This document shows, one piece after another, positions 23,529 to 30,930 of a stretch of 32,054 nucleotides of DNA; positions within the stretch are counted from its first letter, which is position 1, and each line of letters opens with the position of its first letter. Below the pieces are notes generated by a model. The model ran no database searches. It was not told the origin of the DNA and worked only from the letters and a program-made list of their open reading frames with translations. This DNA comes from Pirellulales bacterium (GTDB taxonomy: Bacteria > Planctomycetota > Planctomycetia > Pirellulales > Thermoguttaceae). The translations under genes were made by a program, and so were the position numbers. Location of the stretch: positions 1-32,054 of the forward strand of contig DAOWNK010000002.1 of NCBI GenBank assembly GCA_030642635.1, given 5' to 3'.

Positions 23529-23816
23529 ATGAAAACCAAACTACCACTGGCCCCTAAACACCTTTCGCGCGAGTGTAAGCGGCTCTGGGTGGCCGTCCTG
23601 AATGATTGGCAAGTCGAAGATTTCGCGGGCCTGGCCATACTACAAGTCGGTCTGGAGGCCCGTGACCGTGCCGCGAAATGCCGCAAACAGATTGACCGTG
23701 AAGGAGAGGTGCTTACGGATCGTTTCGGACAAAAAAAGCCCCATCCACTTCTGGCGGCCGAACGCGATTCCCGCTCGGCATTTTTGACCGCAATCAAAAG
23801 TCTCAATATGGAGTAG
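23529..23816 (+). CDS. P27-like phage terminase small subunit
   Basis: A 95-residue protein with the pattern of P27-family small terminases: LAPKHLSRECKRLWVAVLNDW, then LQVGLEARDRAAKCRKQIDREG, and the well-kept block LTDRFGQKKPHPLLAAERDS. Small terminase recognises the packaging site on phage DNA and hands it to the large subunit. It is shorter than many P27 proteins (120-170) and no large terminase gene follows. A small terminase alone is what PICI satellites use to redirect helper-phage packaging. Confidence 0.72.
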   Translation: MKTKLPLAPKHLSRECKRLWVAVLNDWQVEDFAGLAILQVGLEARDRAAKCRKQIDREGEVLTDRFGQKKPHPLLAAERDSRSAFLTAIKSLNME

Positions 23817-23821
23817 GAAAC

Positions 23822-24181
23822 ATGATAAGGACACAACGGCGACAACGGCGACCGCTCGGACCTGGCGTCCGAAGCCAGTTGCGTTTTGGCATCAATTTCT
23901 TTCACGCCGACAGTGACGCCGGCGACGATATTGACGCGCTGGAGTCGGCTTGGAGTCGGCTGCGCGATGAGATCATGCGAGACCACGCCCGGCGGCCCGG
24001 TTGTCGCCCTTGGGGCTACTGGCGATTCGACATTAGGCTGGAAATCCCTATCGGCACAGCGGCGACCCGATCGGTTCCCGCACTGCTTGGAATGACCGAA
24101 GCGGAATATCTCGAAAAACATAATTTACTGACCGCCCGCGAGCGGTTGCAACGCACTTCTCTAAACGAAAGGTTTGAATGA
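23822..24181 (+). CDS. Phage-associated hypothetical protein
   Basis: A 119-residue protein. The middle (ESAWSRLRDEIMRDHARRPG, CRPWGYWRFD) and the end (LGMTEAEYLEKHNLLTARER) match a type of hypothetical protein I associate with terminase-adjacent genes in planctomycete and other phages (RPWxxWRF, then TEAEYLxxHxLLTxxE). It starts five bases after the terminase small subunit stop, and its stop overlaps the next start by four bases. Function unknown. Confidence 0.6.
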   Translation: MIRTQRRQRRPLGPGVRSQLRFGINFFHADSDAGDDIDALESAWSRLRDEIMRDHARRPGCRPWGYWRFDIRLEIPIGTAATRSVPALLGMTEAEYLEKHNLLTARERLQRTSLNERFE

Positions 24182-24732
24182 TGAAAACTAAACCCGAACC
24201 TCGTGAATTGGCCGACTACGTCGACTACGTCGCGGCCCAAAAACGGCTGGCCGAATTGCAGTCGCGTCGCGTCGAACTGAAGGCGAAACTCGACGTGCTG
24301 CCTGATACGGCGGCCGGGCGCGAACAGGAGACGATCTCGCAAAAAGCGCGCGACGTTCTTGCCGGCAAGAAGGTCGGTCTGGCTCAGCCGACGGCCACCG
24401 AATTGGCGGAAAAAGCGAAGGTCTTGGACCAGGCAATCAAGATTGCAAAAAACGCCGTTGGGAACGAACAGAGAAAAGCGTCAGCGGCCATTTGCGAAGA
24501 CCAACACCCGAAACGCCGGCAGCTTGTCACCGACGTTATCGACGCGCTCGACAGCCTAGTCAAAGCGTGGGCGGCCGTCGATAAACACGCCGACGAATTG
24601 CGGGTTGCCGGCGTCCAAGGCGACTTACCGGTTCCGTTGTTTCGCAACACCCCGCACTTGGCGAAAATTCTACGAACACTCGCGGCGGGCAACGAGATGC
24701 AGAAAATCATCCGCAACAATAAAAGGAAATGA
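24178..24732 (+). CDS. Coiled-coil hypothetical protein
   Basis: A 184-residue, mostly helical protein with coiled-coil character: LADYVDYVAAQKRLAELQSR, RVELKAKLDVL, and EKAKVLDQAIKIAKNAV. It overlaps the preceding stop (ATGA) and ends one base before the next start, so it is part of one tightly packed operon from terminase to protease. No catalytic motif seen. It may be a scaffold-like or packaging accessory protein, but that rests only on position. Confidence 0.6.
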   Translation: MMKTKPEPRELADYVDYVAAQKRLAELQSRRVELKAKLDVLPDTAAGREQETISQKARDVLAGKKVGLAQPTATELAEKAKVLDQAIKIAKNAVGNEQRKASAAICEDQHPKRRQLVTDVIDALDSLVKAWAAVDKHADELRVAGVQGDLPVPLFRNTPHLAKILRTLAAGNEMQKIIRNNKRK

Positions 24733-24733
24733 T

Positions 24734-26083
24734 ATGAATACCCGCGAAAAATTATCCGTCGCTACAGGCGATTGTCTAAAACCGCTTGCATCTTCACCCG
24801 GCTGGCGAACAGAACCCCTGGAGGCCGTCGGCGTCGATCCAAAAATCGGCAAGGCCGGCGCGGTTCGCAACTATGTCGTTGCACTTTGCGGCGAATTCAA
24901 GACGCCCGGGAGAGGCCGATTTTCAGAAGAATCACTGCGCGAAATACAGAAACTCTGGCCGCGTGCCGGGCTGCCAGTTCATGCTCAGCATGGCAATTTT
25001 CTGGATGACGGTCTGCTCGCCTATCTTGGGCGAGCTATCGACCCGGTTCAATCAAAAGCAATTCGCGTCGATGCCGACGGCAGCCGACAATTTGTCCCCG
25101 CAATTCGGGCAACTTTAATGTTCGACCCGGCGGCCCGTGTCACCCCAGGCGGCAACTTGATTGAATACTTCAGTCAACGAGTCGAAAGCGATTCCGGTTC
25201 GTTATCCTCTTCGCTTGAATTGAACGTTGACTGCGCCCTCGAAACCGACTCCCGTGGCCGGTCGCTTCGAGACGAGGCCGGCAACACGCTGCCGCCGGTT
25301 TGGACGCCGACGAAACTTTGGGCGAGTGATTTTGTCTCCGTCGGCGACGCCGTTGACAATTTACTCGGCTTGACCGCGAATACCAACGAGGGCCTACGTT
25401 TTCTCCGACAAGCCGAGCGTAAGCAACAGGTGGCAAACCTCGCGGCCGAAGACCTGGAGGATCGACAATGGCGAAACGCGGAACGCAAGAAGCGGGCGGC
25501 GCGCCTTGCCCCGTTTGACGCAAGCCGTGACCCGGAGATTGTCCGCCGACAGATGAACGCGCGGCAGCGGTTATGGTCGCTGACACAAGGCGTAGTGGCG
25601 ACAAACCTGAACGGCCAGCGACCGACTTCGGCCGAGGTTGTCACCGTCCGCAATTCGTTGCACAAAATTCCGTTTGGTCTCCGGCATGAACTATTCAAAC
25701 GCGATGCTAAAGTGGAAATAATCGACGCTGCGCGCACAATCGACCATCCCTCATACCGTGGGCAGCCAAAATCGTTGGCCGGTTTTGCAACTGGCAGGCT
25801 CGCAATAGTGAATGCCCGGCACATCGCCAACACCCCATTGACCGCGCTACACGAATATGGCCACTTGGTTGACAATTGCCTGGGGCTGTCGGGAACCGTC
25901 GCGTGGCAGTACACATTTGGAAACGGCAGCGAAGATGATGCCGCCGAGTTGTTTGCCGAATCGTTCGCCGCGTACTTTCACGGACCCAAAACACGCAACG
26001 GCTTGTCCGGCGTGATCCGACGATATTTCGCTGGACTTGAAAAACATTTTGTGAGCAAGCCGATTGCGGACGCCGTTGCGTAG
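24734..26083 (+). CDS. Head-maturation-protease-like / HExxH metallopeptidase fusion
   Basis: A 449-residue protein from the ATG at 24734, which follows AAGGAA; a longer frame upstream only shadows the previous gene. The N-terminal half (about 35-215) resembles prohead proteases of phages: GRGRFSEESLREIQKLWPRA, LAYLGRAIDPV, then SDSGSLSSSLELNVDCALE and PPVWTPTKLWASDFVSVGDA. A charged linker (about 220-300) follows. The C-terminal part has a zinc-peptidase motif H373-E-Y-G-H377 (LTALHEYGHLVDN), followed about 28 residues on by ELFAESFAAYF (E405/E409) as possible third ligand, like gluzincins of the lethal-factor or phage-protease type. I do not know a standard phage protein with both parts. 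Confidence 0.5.
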   Translation: MNTREKLSVATGDCLKPLASSPGWRTEPLEAVGVDPKIGKAGAVRNYVVALCGEFKTPGRGRFSEESLREIQKLWPRAGLPVHAQHGNFLDDGLLAYLGRAIDPVQSKAIRVDADGSRQFVPAIRATLMFDPAARVTPGGNLIEYFSQRVESDSGSLSSSLELNVDCALETDSRGRSLRDEAGNTLPPVWTPTKLWASDFVSVGDAVDNLLGLTANTNEGLRFLRQAERKQQVANLAAEDLEDRQWRNAERKKRAARLAPFDASRDPEIVRRQMNARQRLWSLTQGVVATNLNGQRPTSAEVVTVRNSLHKIPFGLRHELFKRDAKVEIIDAARTIDHPSYRGQPKSLAGFATGRLAIVNARHIANTPLTALHEYGHLVDNCLGLSGTVAWQYTFGNGSEDDAAELFAESFAAYFHGPKTRNGLSGVIRRYFAGLEKHFVSKPIADAVA

Positions 26084-26662
26084 CACGGCTTGACTCAACA
26101 ATGGCCCGGGTGCGGCGCGTCGGCTTCTCCTGTCGGCGCGTCGCGGCCCGGGCGGATGACCCCTTCGACAGGCTATCGCAAGGATCGAAAAGCCGAAGGC
26201 GAAGGCGCGGCAGAAGCAAAGTCCGGGGCGGCCGAAAAAAGGTGGGGCAACTTGCCCCACCTTAAAACCACGTGACGAATCAGCCCGCACTACAGCCCAA
26301 GCTGCCGGCGAAGCACGAAGGCGAAGGCGCGGCAAAAGGCCGGCGGTGGCGACAAGAAAAGCCGTGCCGCAAAATCGGTTAGGAAAACTTTTCCTAAGCG
26401 ATCTCAAGACGAATCGGCCCGGACGGCCGAAAAAAAGTGTTGGGAAAACTTTGCCCAACATTTCCAGGCCTAAACGCGACGAATCAGCCCGCGTTGCTGC
26501 GTAGGATCGATTTTAACGGCCTGTAGGCTCCAAGGTGTTTGGCACTCTAAGGGCCACCGGAACGCAACAGCAAGCGAACTGGGGACACGATTCCTACACC
26601 GACGGCACTTAGAGCCGTGGCAATGGGGGCAGGCGTTCAAGCGGCTGCTGGAAAACAAAGGG
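26084..26662 (+). other. Decayed HTH-gene region with odd palindromes
   Basis: No intact gene seen in 579 bases. Translated fragments such as KARQKAGGGDKKSRAAKS followed by a D-E-S-A-R block recall the linker of phage ParB/HTH-type regulators. Related fragments recur near 26200, 26330 and 26470 in shifting frames with stops between. Three palindromes, each centred on a single C, lie at 26241-26261, 26379-26397 and 26438-26460; a fourth is at 26708-26730. The stretch reads as repeated, broken copies of one module. Confidence 0.4.
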
Positions 26663-26938
26663 GTGAAGAGAGGAAGCGGAAAAGGCGACCCACGCGCTAA
26701 GGAACGTAAAGCGGAAACCGTTTCCGCTTTAGCTTCTGGTTTAGGCGTAGATGATCGCACGGCCCGTAACCGCATGGCGGCCGCCGACGAATTTGACGCC
26801 CTGCCGAAAGCCGTCCAGGCCGAGGTTGCGGCGCAATGGATTACCGGACGAACTCGGCAATGCGTTCGGCGTATCGGGTTGGCTTGTGGACCGGGCGAAG
26901 CAGGCGACAAACACCCCCCCCTGTTTAAGGTACTGTGA
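26663..26938 (+). CDS. HTH-containing fragment, possibly broken regulator
   Basis: A frame of up to 91 residues from GTG 26663. The middle looks like a genuine helix-turn-helix of ParB/phage-regulator type: ERKAETVSALASGLGVDDRT followed by ARNRMAAADEFDALPKAVQA. The coding frame extends upstream without a clear start (QWGQAFKRLLENKG). After about residue 58 the sequence loses character and runs Cys/Gly/Pro-rich to the stop, so the 3' part may be frameshifted. I read it as the surviving piece of the decayed regulator described for 26084-26662. Confidence 0.4.
   Translation: MKRGSGKGDPRAKERKAETVSALASGLGVDDRTARNRMAAADEFDALPKAVQAEVAAQWITGRTRQCVRRIGLACGPGEAGDKHPPLFKVL
26708..26730. repeat. Odd palindrome centred on C
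   Basis: Arms AAAGCGGAAAC (26708-26718) and GTTTCCGCTTT (26720-26730) are perfect reverse complements around a single C. The stem sequence differs from the three palindromes upstream (26241, 26379, 26438) but the symmetry is the same. It lies in the HTH-coding frame. Confidence 0.6.
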
Positions 26939-27105
26939 AGCTTAACGCACCTGAACAGGGTGGGAACATACTTACCCGCACTTTACTGAACTTTGTTTAT
27001 TTTGTGCACGAATTTTCTCAATTCCTAGCACCATCCCGAGGTGGCAACGGCCGTGCTGGTCTCACTTTCCATGTGGCCACTTGTCCCCCCTTGCGTGGCA
27101 TTTAG

Positions 27106-27289
27106 CGTAGCACCGGGCGTAGCACCGGCGTTATTTAACCGTTTCACCGGCGTCGATGTGTGCTGTCCGGCGAGTATGAGTTGTATGCAAAGCGGGCAAA
27201 GGAACTGCAAAAGATACGCAAGGGCAATCAGCCAACGGCGGATAATCAGTAGTAAAACTGGTTTTAGGCCGTAGCACCGGCGTAGCACC
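27106..27289. other. Candidate integrase arm-type sites, right end
   Basis: CGTAGCACC occurs at 27106-27114, 27118-27126, 27270-27278 and 27281-27289: two close pairs with centre spacings of 12 and 11 bases. The same nonamer flanks the integrase at the left end. The stretch 26939-27357 holds no other feature I can support. Confidence 0.65.
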
Positions 27290-27357
27290 GGGTAATCAGC
27301 CTCTTTTCTCGGATTCCCAGAAAACGTGAAAAACCCTTGAAAAATAGGGGTTTCGTG

Positions 27358-27402
27358 AGTTGGGGAACTAGGATTTGAACCTAGACTAAGTGATTCAGAG
27401 TC
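27358..27402. other. attR: junction inside intact tRNA-Gln
   Basis: Identical over 45 bases to 19878-19922. The identity stops within the 5' side of the anticodon stem of the intact tRNA, so the crossover restored a complete tRNA gene at this end. Confidence 0.92.
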
Positions 27403-27430
27403 ACTCGTGCTGCCGTTACACTATTCCCCA
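27360..27430 (-). tRNA. tRNA-Gln (anticodon CTG)
   Basis: On the minus strand the acceptor arm is TGGGGAA paired with TTCCCCA. A D arm with AACGGC follows, then anticodon stem-loop AGTGACTCTGAATCACT with anticodon CTG (plus positions 27396-27398), and T arm CTAGG-TTCAAAT-CCTAG. A first U paired with A72 is typical of tRNA-Gln. CCA is not encoded. Its 3' half served as the attachment site of the 7.5-kb element. Confidence 0.93.
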
Positions 27431-27663
27431 GTTCAGTCGGGCCGCCTCGGCGGAGTGGCAACATCGGCCAAGGCAGATGCACATTAAGTCTGCCGCGAGT
27501 TTTAGTCAAGGGGGAAATTGGGGTGGGAAATTGGGCCACCCGGCCCAAAAGCCGCTTGATCGGGCAGCATAACCTGCGGCTCTCATAACATCAACGCCGG
27601 CAATGCTTTACGGCAATTTCGCTGAAATATCTCGAAAAATCCCCAAATTTTTCCAGAAAATGC

Positions 27664-27717
27664 TTGACAAGGATAACATTTGGTATAAAATGACAGTTGG
27701 AATGTATGGAATTCCAT
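27664..27717 (+). promoter_or_regulatory. Promoter and palindromic operator of the GntR gene
   Basis: TTGACA (27664-27669) and TAAAAT (27686-27691) are 16 bases apart, a good sigma-70-like promoter. Just downstream is the perfect 12-bp palindrome ATGGAATTCCAT (27706-27717), placed where a repressor would block initiation or elongation. It is probably an autoregulatory GntR site. The rest of 27431-27784 has no gene that I can support. Confidence 0.55.
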
Positions 27718-27784
27718 GAATGTACTGAATATGCTGCGGCTAGCAATAACACTTTAATTAAAATAGATAACAGAGATAAGTAAT

Positions 27785-28492
27785 ATGCCTGAAGTATCGA
27801 ACATGCCGACTACCCTTGCCCAGCAGGCCTACCATGCCGTCCGCGACATGATCGCAGAACAGGAGTTGCAGCCGGGCGTTTGGTTGCGCAAGCGGACGAT
27901 CGCCGCCCGGCTGAACATGAGCACTACGCCGTTGGTCGAGGCGTTTCGACGGCTCGAGCAAGAGGGGCTTCTGGAGGTGGTGCCGCAATGGGGCGTGCGC
28001 GTTCGGGCGTTAACCGTGGATGAACTGGAACAGGTGCTCCTGATGCGCAGGGCCTTGGAGGCGGTCGTGTTCCGACGGCTGGCCGAAAATGTCTCGCAAT
28101 TAACCGATAAGCTCGAGTTGCTCAGTGCGACGGCGGTGGAACTCGACCGCAAAATCCAGGCCGATACCAACGCCCCGGATTCGAGCATGCGTCAGCCCGG
28201 CCATACCAGACGCGACGACTACCATTTTCACCTGGCGCTGGCGGAGATATCGGGCCTGACGATCGTCTCCCGAGAGATCGATCGGCTTTGGCTGCTGCCG
28301 GCCACGGCCCAGATGTTCACCGTACAGGAGTCGCTCGAATTAACGCATGTTGAGCTTCTGGCCGCCATTACTTCGGGCGACGCAACCGCCGCCGAAGAGG
28401 CAATCCGCAGACACGTGGATCACAAACTCCGCTATGAATTACCGATTCTCCGTCGCCGCTTTGGCGACGGGCCGATTGTATTTGAACAGTAG
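27785..28492 (+). CDS. GntR-family regulator (FadR/FCD type)
   Basis: A 235-residue regulator. The N-terminal winged helix is typical of GntR: AYHAVRDMIAEQELQPGVWL, then LNMSTTPLVEAFRRLEQEG and LLEVVPQWGVRVR. The C-terminal FCD helical domain has the expected metal-ligand pattern D-x3-H (DDYHFHLAL), H near 191 (ELTHVELL) and H near 212 (RRHVDH). In planctomycetes such genes often precede DUF1559 and sugar-related oxidoreductase genes, as here. The effector is probably a sugar acid or similar metabolite; this is inferred from the FCD class and the sialidase and oxidoreductase remnants downstream. Confidence 0.85.
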   Translation: MPEVSNMPTTLAQQAYHAVRDMIAEQELQPGVWLRKRTIAARLNMSTTPLVEAFRRLEQEGLLEVVPQWGVRVRALTVDELEQVLLMRRALEAVVFRRLAENVSQLTDKLELLSATAVELDRKIQADTNAPDSSMRQPGHTRRDDYHFHLALAEISGLTIVSREIDRLWLLPATAQMFTVQESLELTHVELLAAITSGDATAAEEAIRRHVDHKLRYELPILRRRFGDGPIVFEQ

Positions 28493-28539
28493 GTACACGT
28501 TTTTTTCACTTTTTCAGAAAGGAGCGATACGACACCCTG

Positions 28540-29418
28540 GTGGAACTTTTGGTTGTGATCGCCATCATCGGCATTCTGATCGCGCTGCTGTTGCCCGCGG
28601 TGCAGGCTGCACGAGAAGCGGCGAGGCGGTTGCAGTGCGGCAACAATCTGAGACAGGTCGGACTGGCGCTGCATAACTACATAGCCTCACATAAGTGCTT
28701 TCCTCCCGGCGGCATGAGCGAGAACGAGCTGAGTTGGCTGGTGATGATCTTGCCTTACATTGAGCAGAACACGTTGTACGAACAGTTCGATTTCAACGAA
28801 GGCGACTACAAAGGTCCAAACAAAAACGAGATCGCTCTGAATAGAGTTGCCGCGTTTTTGTGCCCCAGTTCGAATCAGGAACGGTCGAACCTGGGCACTG
28901 ACATAAGCGGCGTCCCCGAGCAAATCGACGGCGTAGACCCTTACACAACACACTATATCGGCGTGATGGGACCCAAGGGAATCAATCCTGTCACGGGCGA
29001 AGAATACAACAACGACGGATACGGCAATCACGGCGGACATGCCACCCAAGGGGTCTTGCTCAAGGACCGCTGCGTGTGTTTGAGTAAGATCATCGACGGC
29101 ACGTCGAACACGTTTGCCGTCGGGGAGATTTCCTGGAACAAGTACACCAGGTTCCGCACGTGGGTGCGCGGTTCTACGATTGACGGGAGTGCAATGGGGA
29201 GTTGCAAAAACGTCGCCGTCCCGATCAACTTGGGCATAGATTCTTACTTGACGGGAGGAACCTACTTTAATGACGGCGCATTCGGCAGCCAGCATCCAGG
29301 GGGAGCGCATTTCGGCATGTGCGACGGCGCGGTGAAATTCGTCTCCGGCAATGTCGACTTCGGCGTTTTTCTCTCCACGGCCAGCCGAGACGGTGCAGAG
29401 ATCGAAGTCATCTATTAG
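28540..29418 (+). CDS. DUF1559 pseudopilin-like protein with damaged leader
   Basis: A 292-residue planctomycete DUF1559 protein: the helix LVELLVVIAIIGILIALLLP is followed by AVQAAREAARRLQCGNNLRQ and the C-terminal H-P-G-G-A-H-F-G-M-C-D-G-A-V-K-F block. Normal members begin with a Met, a short basic leader and G-F-T-L-V-E, cut by prepilin peptidase. Here the codons before LVELL read R-Y-D-T, the frame has no ATG, and a good ribosome binding site AAAGGAG (28518-28524) is followed by no start at the right distance. The GTG at 28540 is only a formal start. A small deletion probably removed the start and leader, so the gene may be a pseudogene despite its intact body. Confidence 0.7.
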   Translation: MELLVVIAIIGILIALLLPAVQAAREAARRLQCGNNLRQVGLALHNYIASHKCFPPGGMSENELSWLVMILPYIEQNTLYEQFDFNEGDYKGPNKNEIALNRVAAFLCPSSNQERSNLGTDISGVPEQIDGVDPYTTHYIGVMGPKGINPVTGEEYNNDGYGNHGGHATQGVLLKDRCVCLSKIIDGTSNTFAVGEISWNKYTRFRTWVRGSTIDGSAMGSCKNVAVPINLGIDSYLTGGTYFNDGAFGSQHPGGAHFGMCDGAVKFVSGNVDFGVFLSTASRDGAEIEVIY

Positions 29419-29421
29419 CAT

Positions 29422-29479
29422 GTAGGGTGCGTGAAACGCACCAGCCCCAGTATATTGCGGTGCGTTACACGCACCCTAC
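29422..29479. repeat. Inverted repeat GTAGGGTGCGTG
   Basis: Twenty-one-base arms 29422-29442 and 29459-29479, beginning GTAGGGTGCGTG and ending CACGCACCCTAC, pair with one mismatch around a 16-base loop. It sits three bases after the DUF1559 stop and could end or stabilise its transcript. It has no U-tract; it belongs to a commonly seen type of interspersed repeat. Confidence 0.75.
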
Positions 29480-29498
29480 GAAGAAGGAATGAACGTGG

Positions 29499-29930
29499 AT
29501 GAATAACGCCGTTTGTCGAGGTTTGGTTTTTGTGCTGACTGCAATGCTGATGTGCTTTTTGCTCGGCTGCGGAGTAGGCGACGGTCCGCAGCGGTTCGAG
29601 GTTTCCGGAAAAGTGACGTTCGGCGGCAAGCCGGTCCCGACCGGCAGAATCCAGTTCGAACCGGACACATCCAAGGGCAATCGCGGGCCGGCCGGCTACG
29701 CGGAAATCAAGGACGGAGTATACAATACACAACAAACGGGCAAGGGAACCGTCGGCGGACCGCACGTTGTGGTCATCCTCGGCTTTGACGGCAAACCTCG
29801 GCCGGAAGCCGAACTGGACAGCGGAACACCGATATTCCCAGACTACCGCACCACTGCCGACCTGCCCGAAGAACCCGCCTCAAAAGATTTCGACGTGCCG
29901 GCCACGCCCGGCGGCACCGTCGACCAATAA
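29499..29930 (+). CDS. Small lipoprotein with carboxypeptidase-regulatory-like fold
   Basis: A 143-residue lipoprotein with signal VFVLTAMLMCFLLGCG (lipobox Cys near 25). The beta-rich domain has the family pattern RFEVSGKVTFGGKPVPTGRI, then FEPDTSKGNRGPAGYAEIKDG, Y-N-T and GPHVVVILGFDG. Such small exported proteins accompany DUF1559 genes in planctomycetes; their role is unknown. It appears complete. A purine-rich AAGAAGGAA precedes the ATG, though at a rather long distance. Confidence 0.8.
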   Translation: MNNAVCRGLVFVLTAMLMCFLLGCGVGDGPQRFEVSGKVTFGGKPVPTGRIQFEPDTSKGNRGPAGYAEIKDGVYNTQQTGKGTVGGPHVVVILGFDGKPRPEAELDSGTPIFPDYRTTADLPEEPASKDFDVPATPGGTVDQ

Positions 29931-29955
29931 CCCGATAAGTAGAAGGAGTAAAGTG

Positions 29956-30930
29956 ATGAGCCAACTAGATCGTCGCGGTTTTCTCGAACTCGCAGCGGGG
30001 GCGGCGGGTGTGCACATGATAGCTTCGGGGGCGGATGGATCGACCGAGAACAAGCAGCCGGAGAGTCTTTCGTTCAGTCGAGATTTACCGATTCACGAGC
30101 CGTACGACGTGGTGGTTTGCGGCGGTGGCCCGGCCGGCACCGCTGCGGCACTGGCTGCCCGACGCACGGGCCTGAAGGTGCTTCTGGTTGAATCCCAGGG
30201 GCAACTCGGCGGCATGGGCACCTCGGGACTGGTCTCTCACTGGCTTGGGGGACGCACAGGCCATGATTGCAGCCGTTGGGTGGTTGGCGGGATTTTTCGC
30301 TCCATGGCGGAAGAGGCGACACAACGCGGGTTCGCTCTTCTTCCGAAAGTCGAGAAAATCCAGCCGCACGGCTGGGGCGCCGGGTTGGCGCACGGGATTC
30401 CGTTCGATCCATATGTCATGGCCAAAGCGGTCATCGACGCCACCGGAGACGCCGACGTGGCGGCGCGCAGCGGTTGTCGGGTAGTCAAGGGCCGTAAGTC
30501 GGACGGGCTGATGATGCCCGTCACGCTGCAATTTCACGTGAACAACGTCGATCAGGACACACTTGCGACGTATATCTATGACCACAAGGCAGGACGACTC
30601 GCACGCGAAATCCGCAAGCTGCGTGAGCAAGGCGAGTGGACCTTTCCATACGATATTTTCATCAGCGTGCAGCTCAATGAAAAAGGGACCATGATGATCA
30701 ACACGACCCGAATCTGCGGAATCGACGGCACCGACGGAGCGTCGAAGACGCAAGGCATGATTCGCGGCCGGGCCGAAATACAAAAGCTGATGGCGCCGTG
30801 TTTCGCCATGGGCGAGGCGGCCGGACAAGCGGCGCGGCAGGTCGCTGAAAACAACCTCGCGTTCGATCAGATCGATGTTTCAGCCCTTCGAGACGAACTG
30901 CGACGAAACGCGGCAGTCGTGGACTGGTAA
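29956..30930 (+). pseudogene. FAD-dependent oxidoreductase with internal deletions
   Basis: The frame opens at ATG 29956 after AAGGAG and begins with a Tat-like signal, DRRGFLELAAGAAG. The Rossmann FAD motif VVVCGGGPAGTAAALAARR follows, with LVESQGQLGGMGTSGLV, then VIDATGDADVAARSGC, ICGIDGTDG and the C-terminal PCFAMGEAAGQAARQ. Two family segments seem missing: the stretch between FDPYVM and AKAVIDATG (near 30418-30424, about 55 residues) and a longer one between EIQKLMA and CFAMGEAAG (near 30790-30802, about 100 residues). Total length is 324 residues, against roughly 450-500 expected. Both joins keep the frame. Probably inactive. Confidence 0.65.

Larger units (their letters stand above)
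19878..27402. mobile_element. Integrated PICI-like phage satellite at tRNA-Gln
   Basis: Bounded by a perfect 45-bp direct repeat (19878-19922 and 27358-27402) equal to the 3' half of tRNA-Gln. The intact tRNA is restored at the right end. Order on the plus strand: tyrosine integrase, small coupled gene, AlpA/excisionase-like HTH, winged-helix replication-initiator-like protein, iteron origin, small gene, P27-like terminase small subunit, two small phage-type genes, head-protease/metallopeptidase fusion, decayed HTH region. All genes share one strand. No large terminase, portal, capsid, tail or lysis gene is visible. Copies of CGTAGCACC near both ends look like integrase arm sites. The call integrated element is firm; satellite is inference from gene content. 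Confidence 0.85.

Noticed and set aside
26438..26460. GCCCAAC resembling an integron attC end
   Set aside because: The matching GTTRRRY side is imperfect, the other palindromes do not fit the attC pattern, and the integrase is of the phage type, not IntI.
19878..27402. A complete prophage
   Set aside because: Only about 7.5 kb, and no large terminase, portal, capsid, tail or lysis genes could be recognised.
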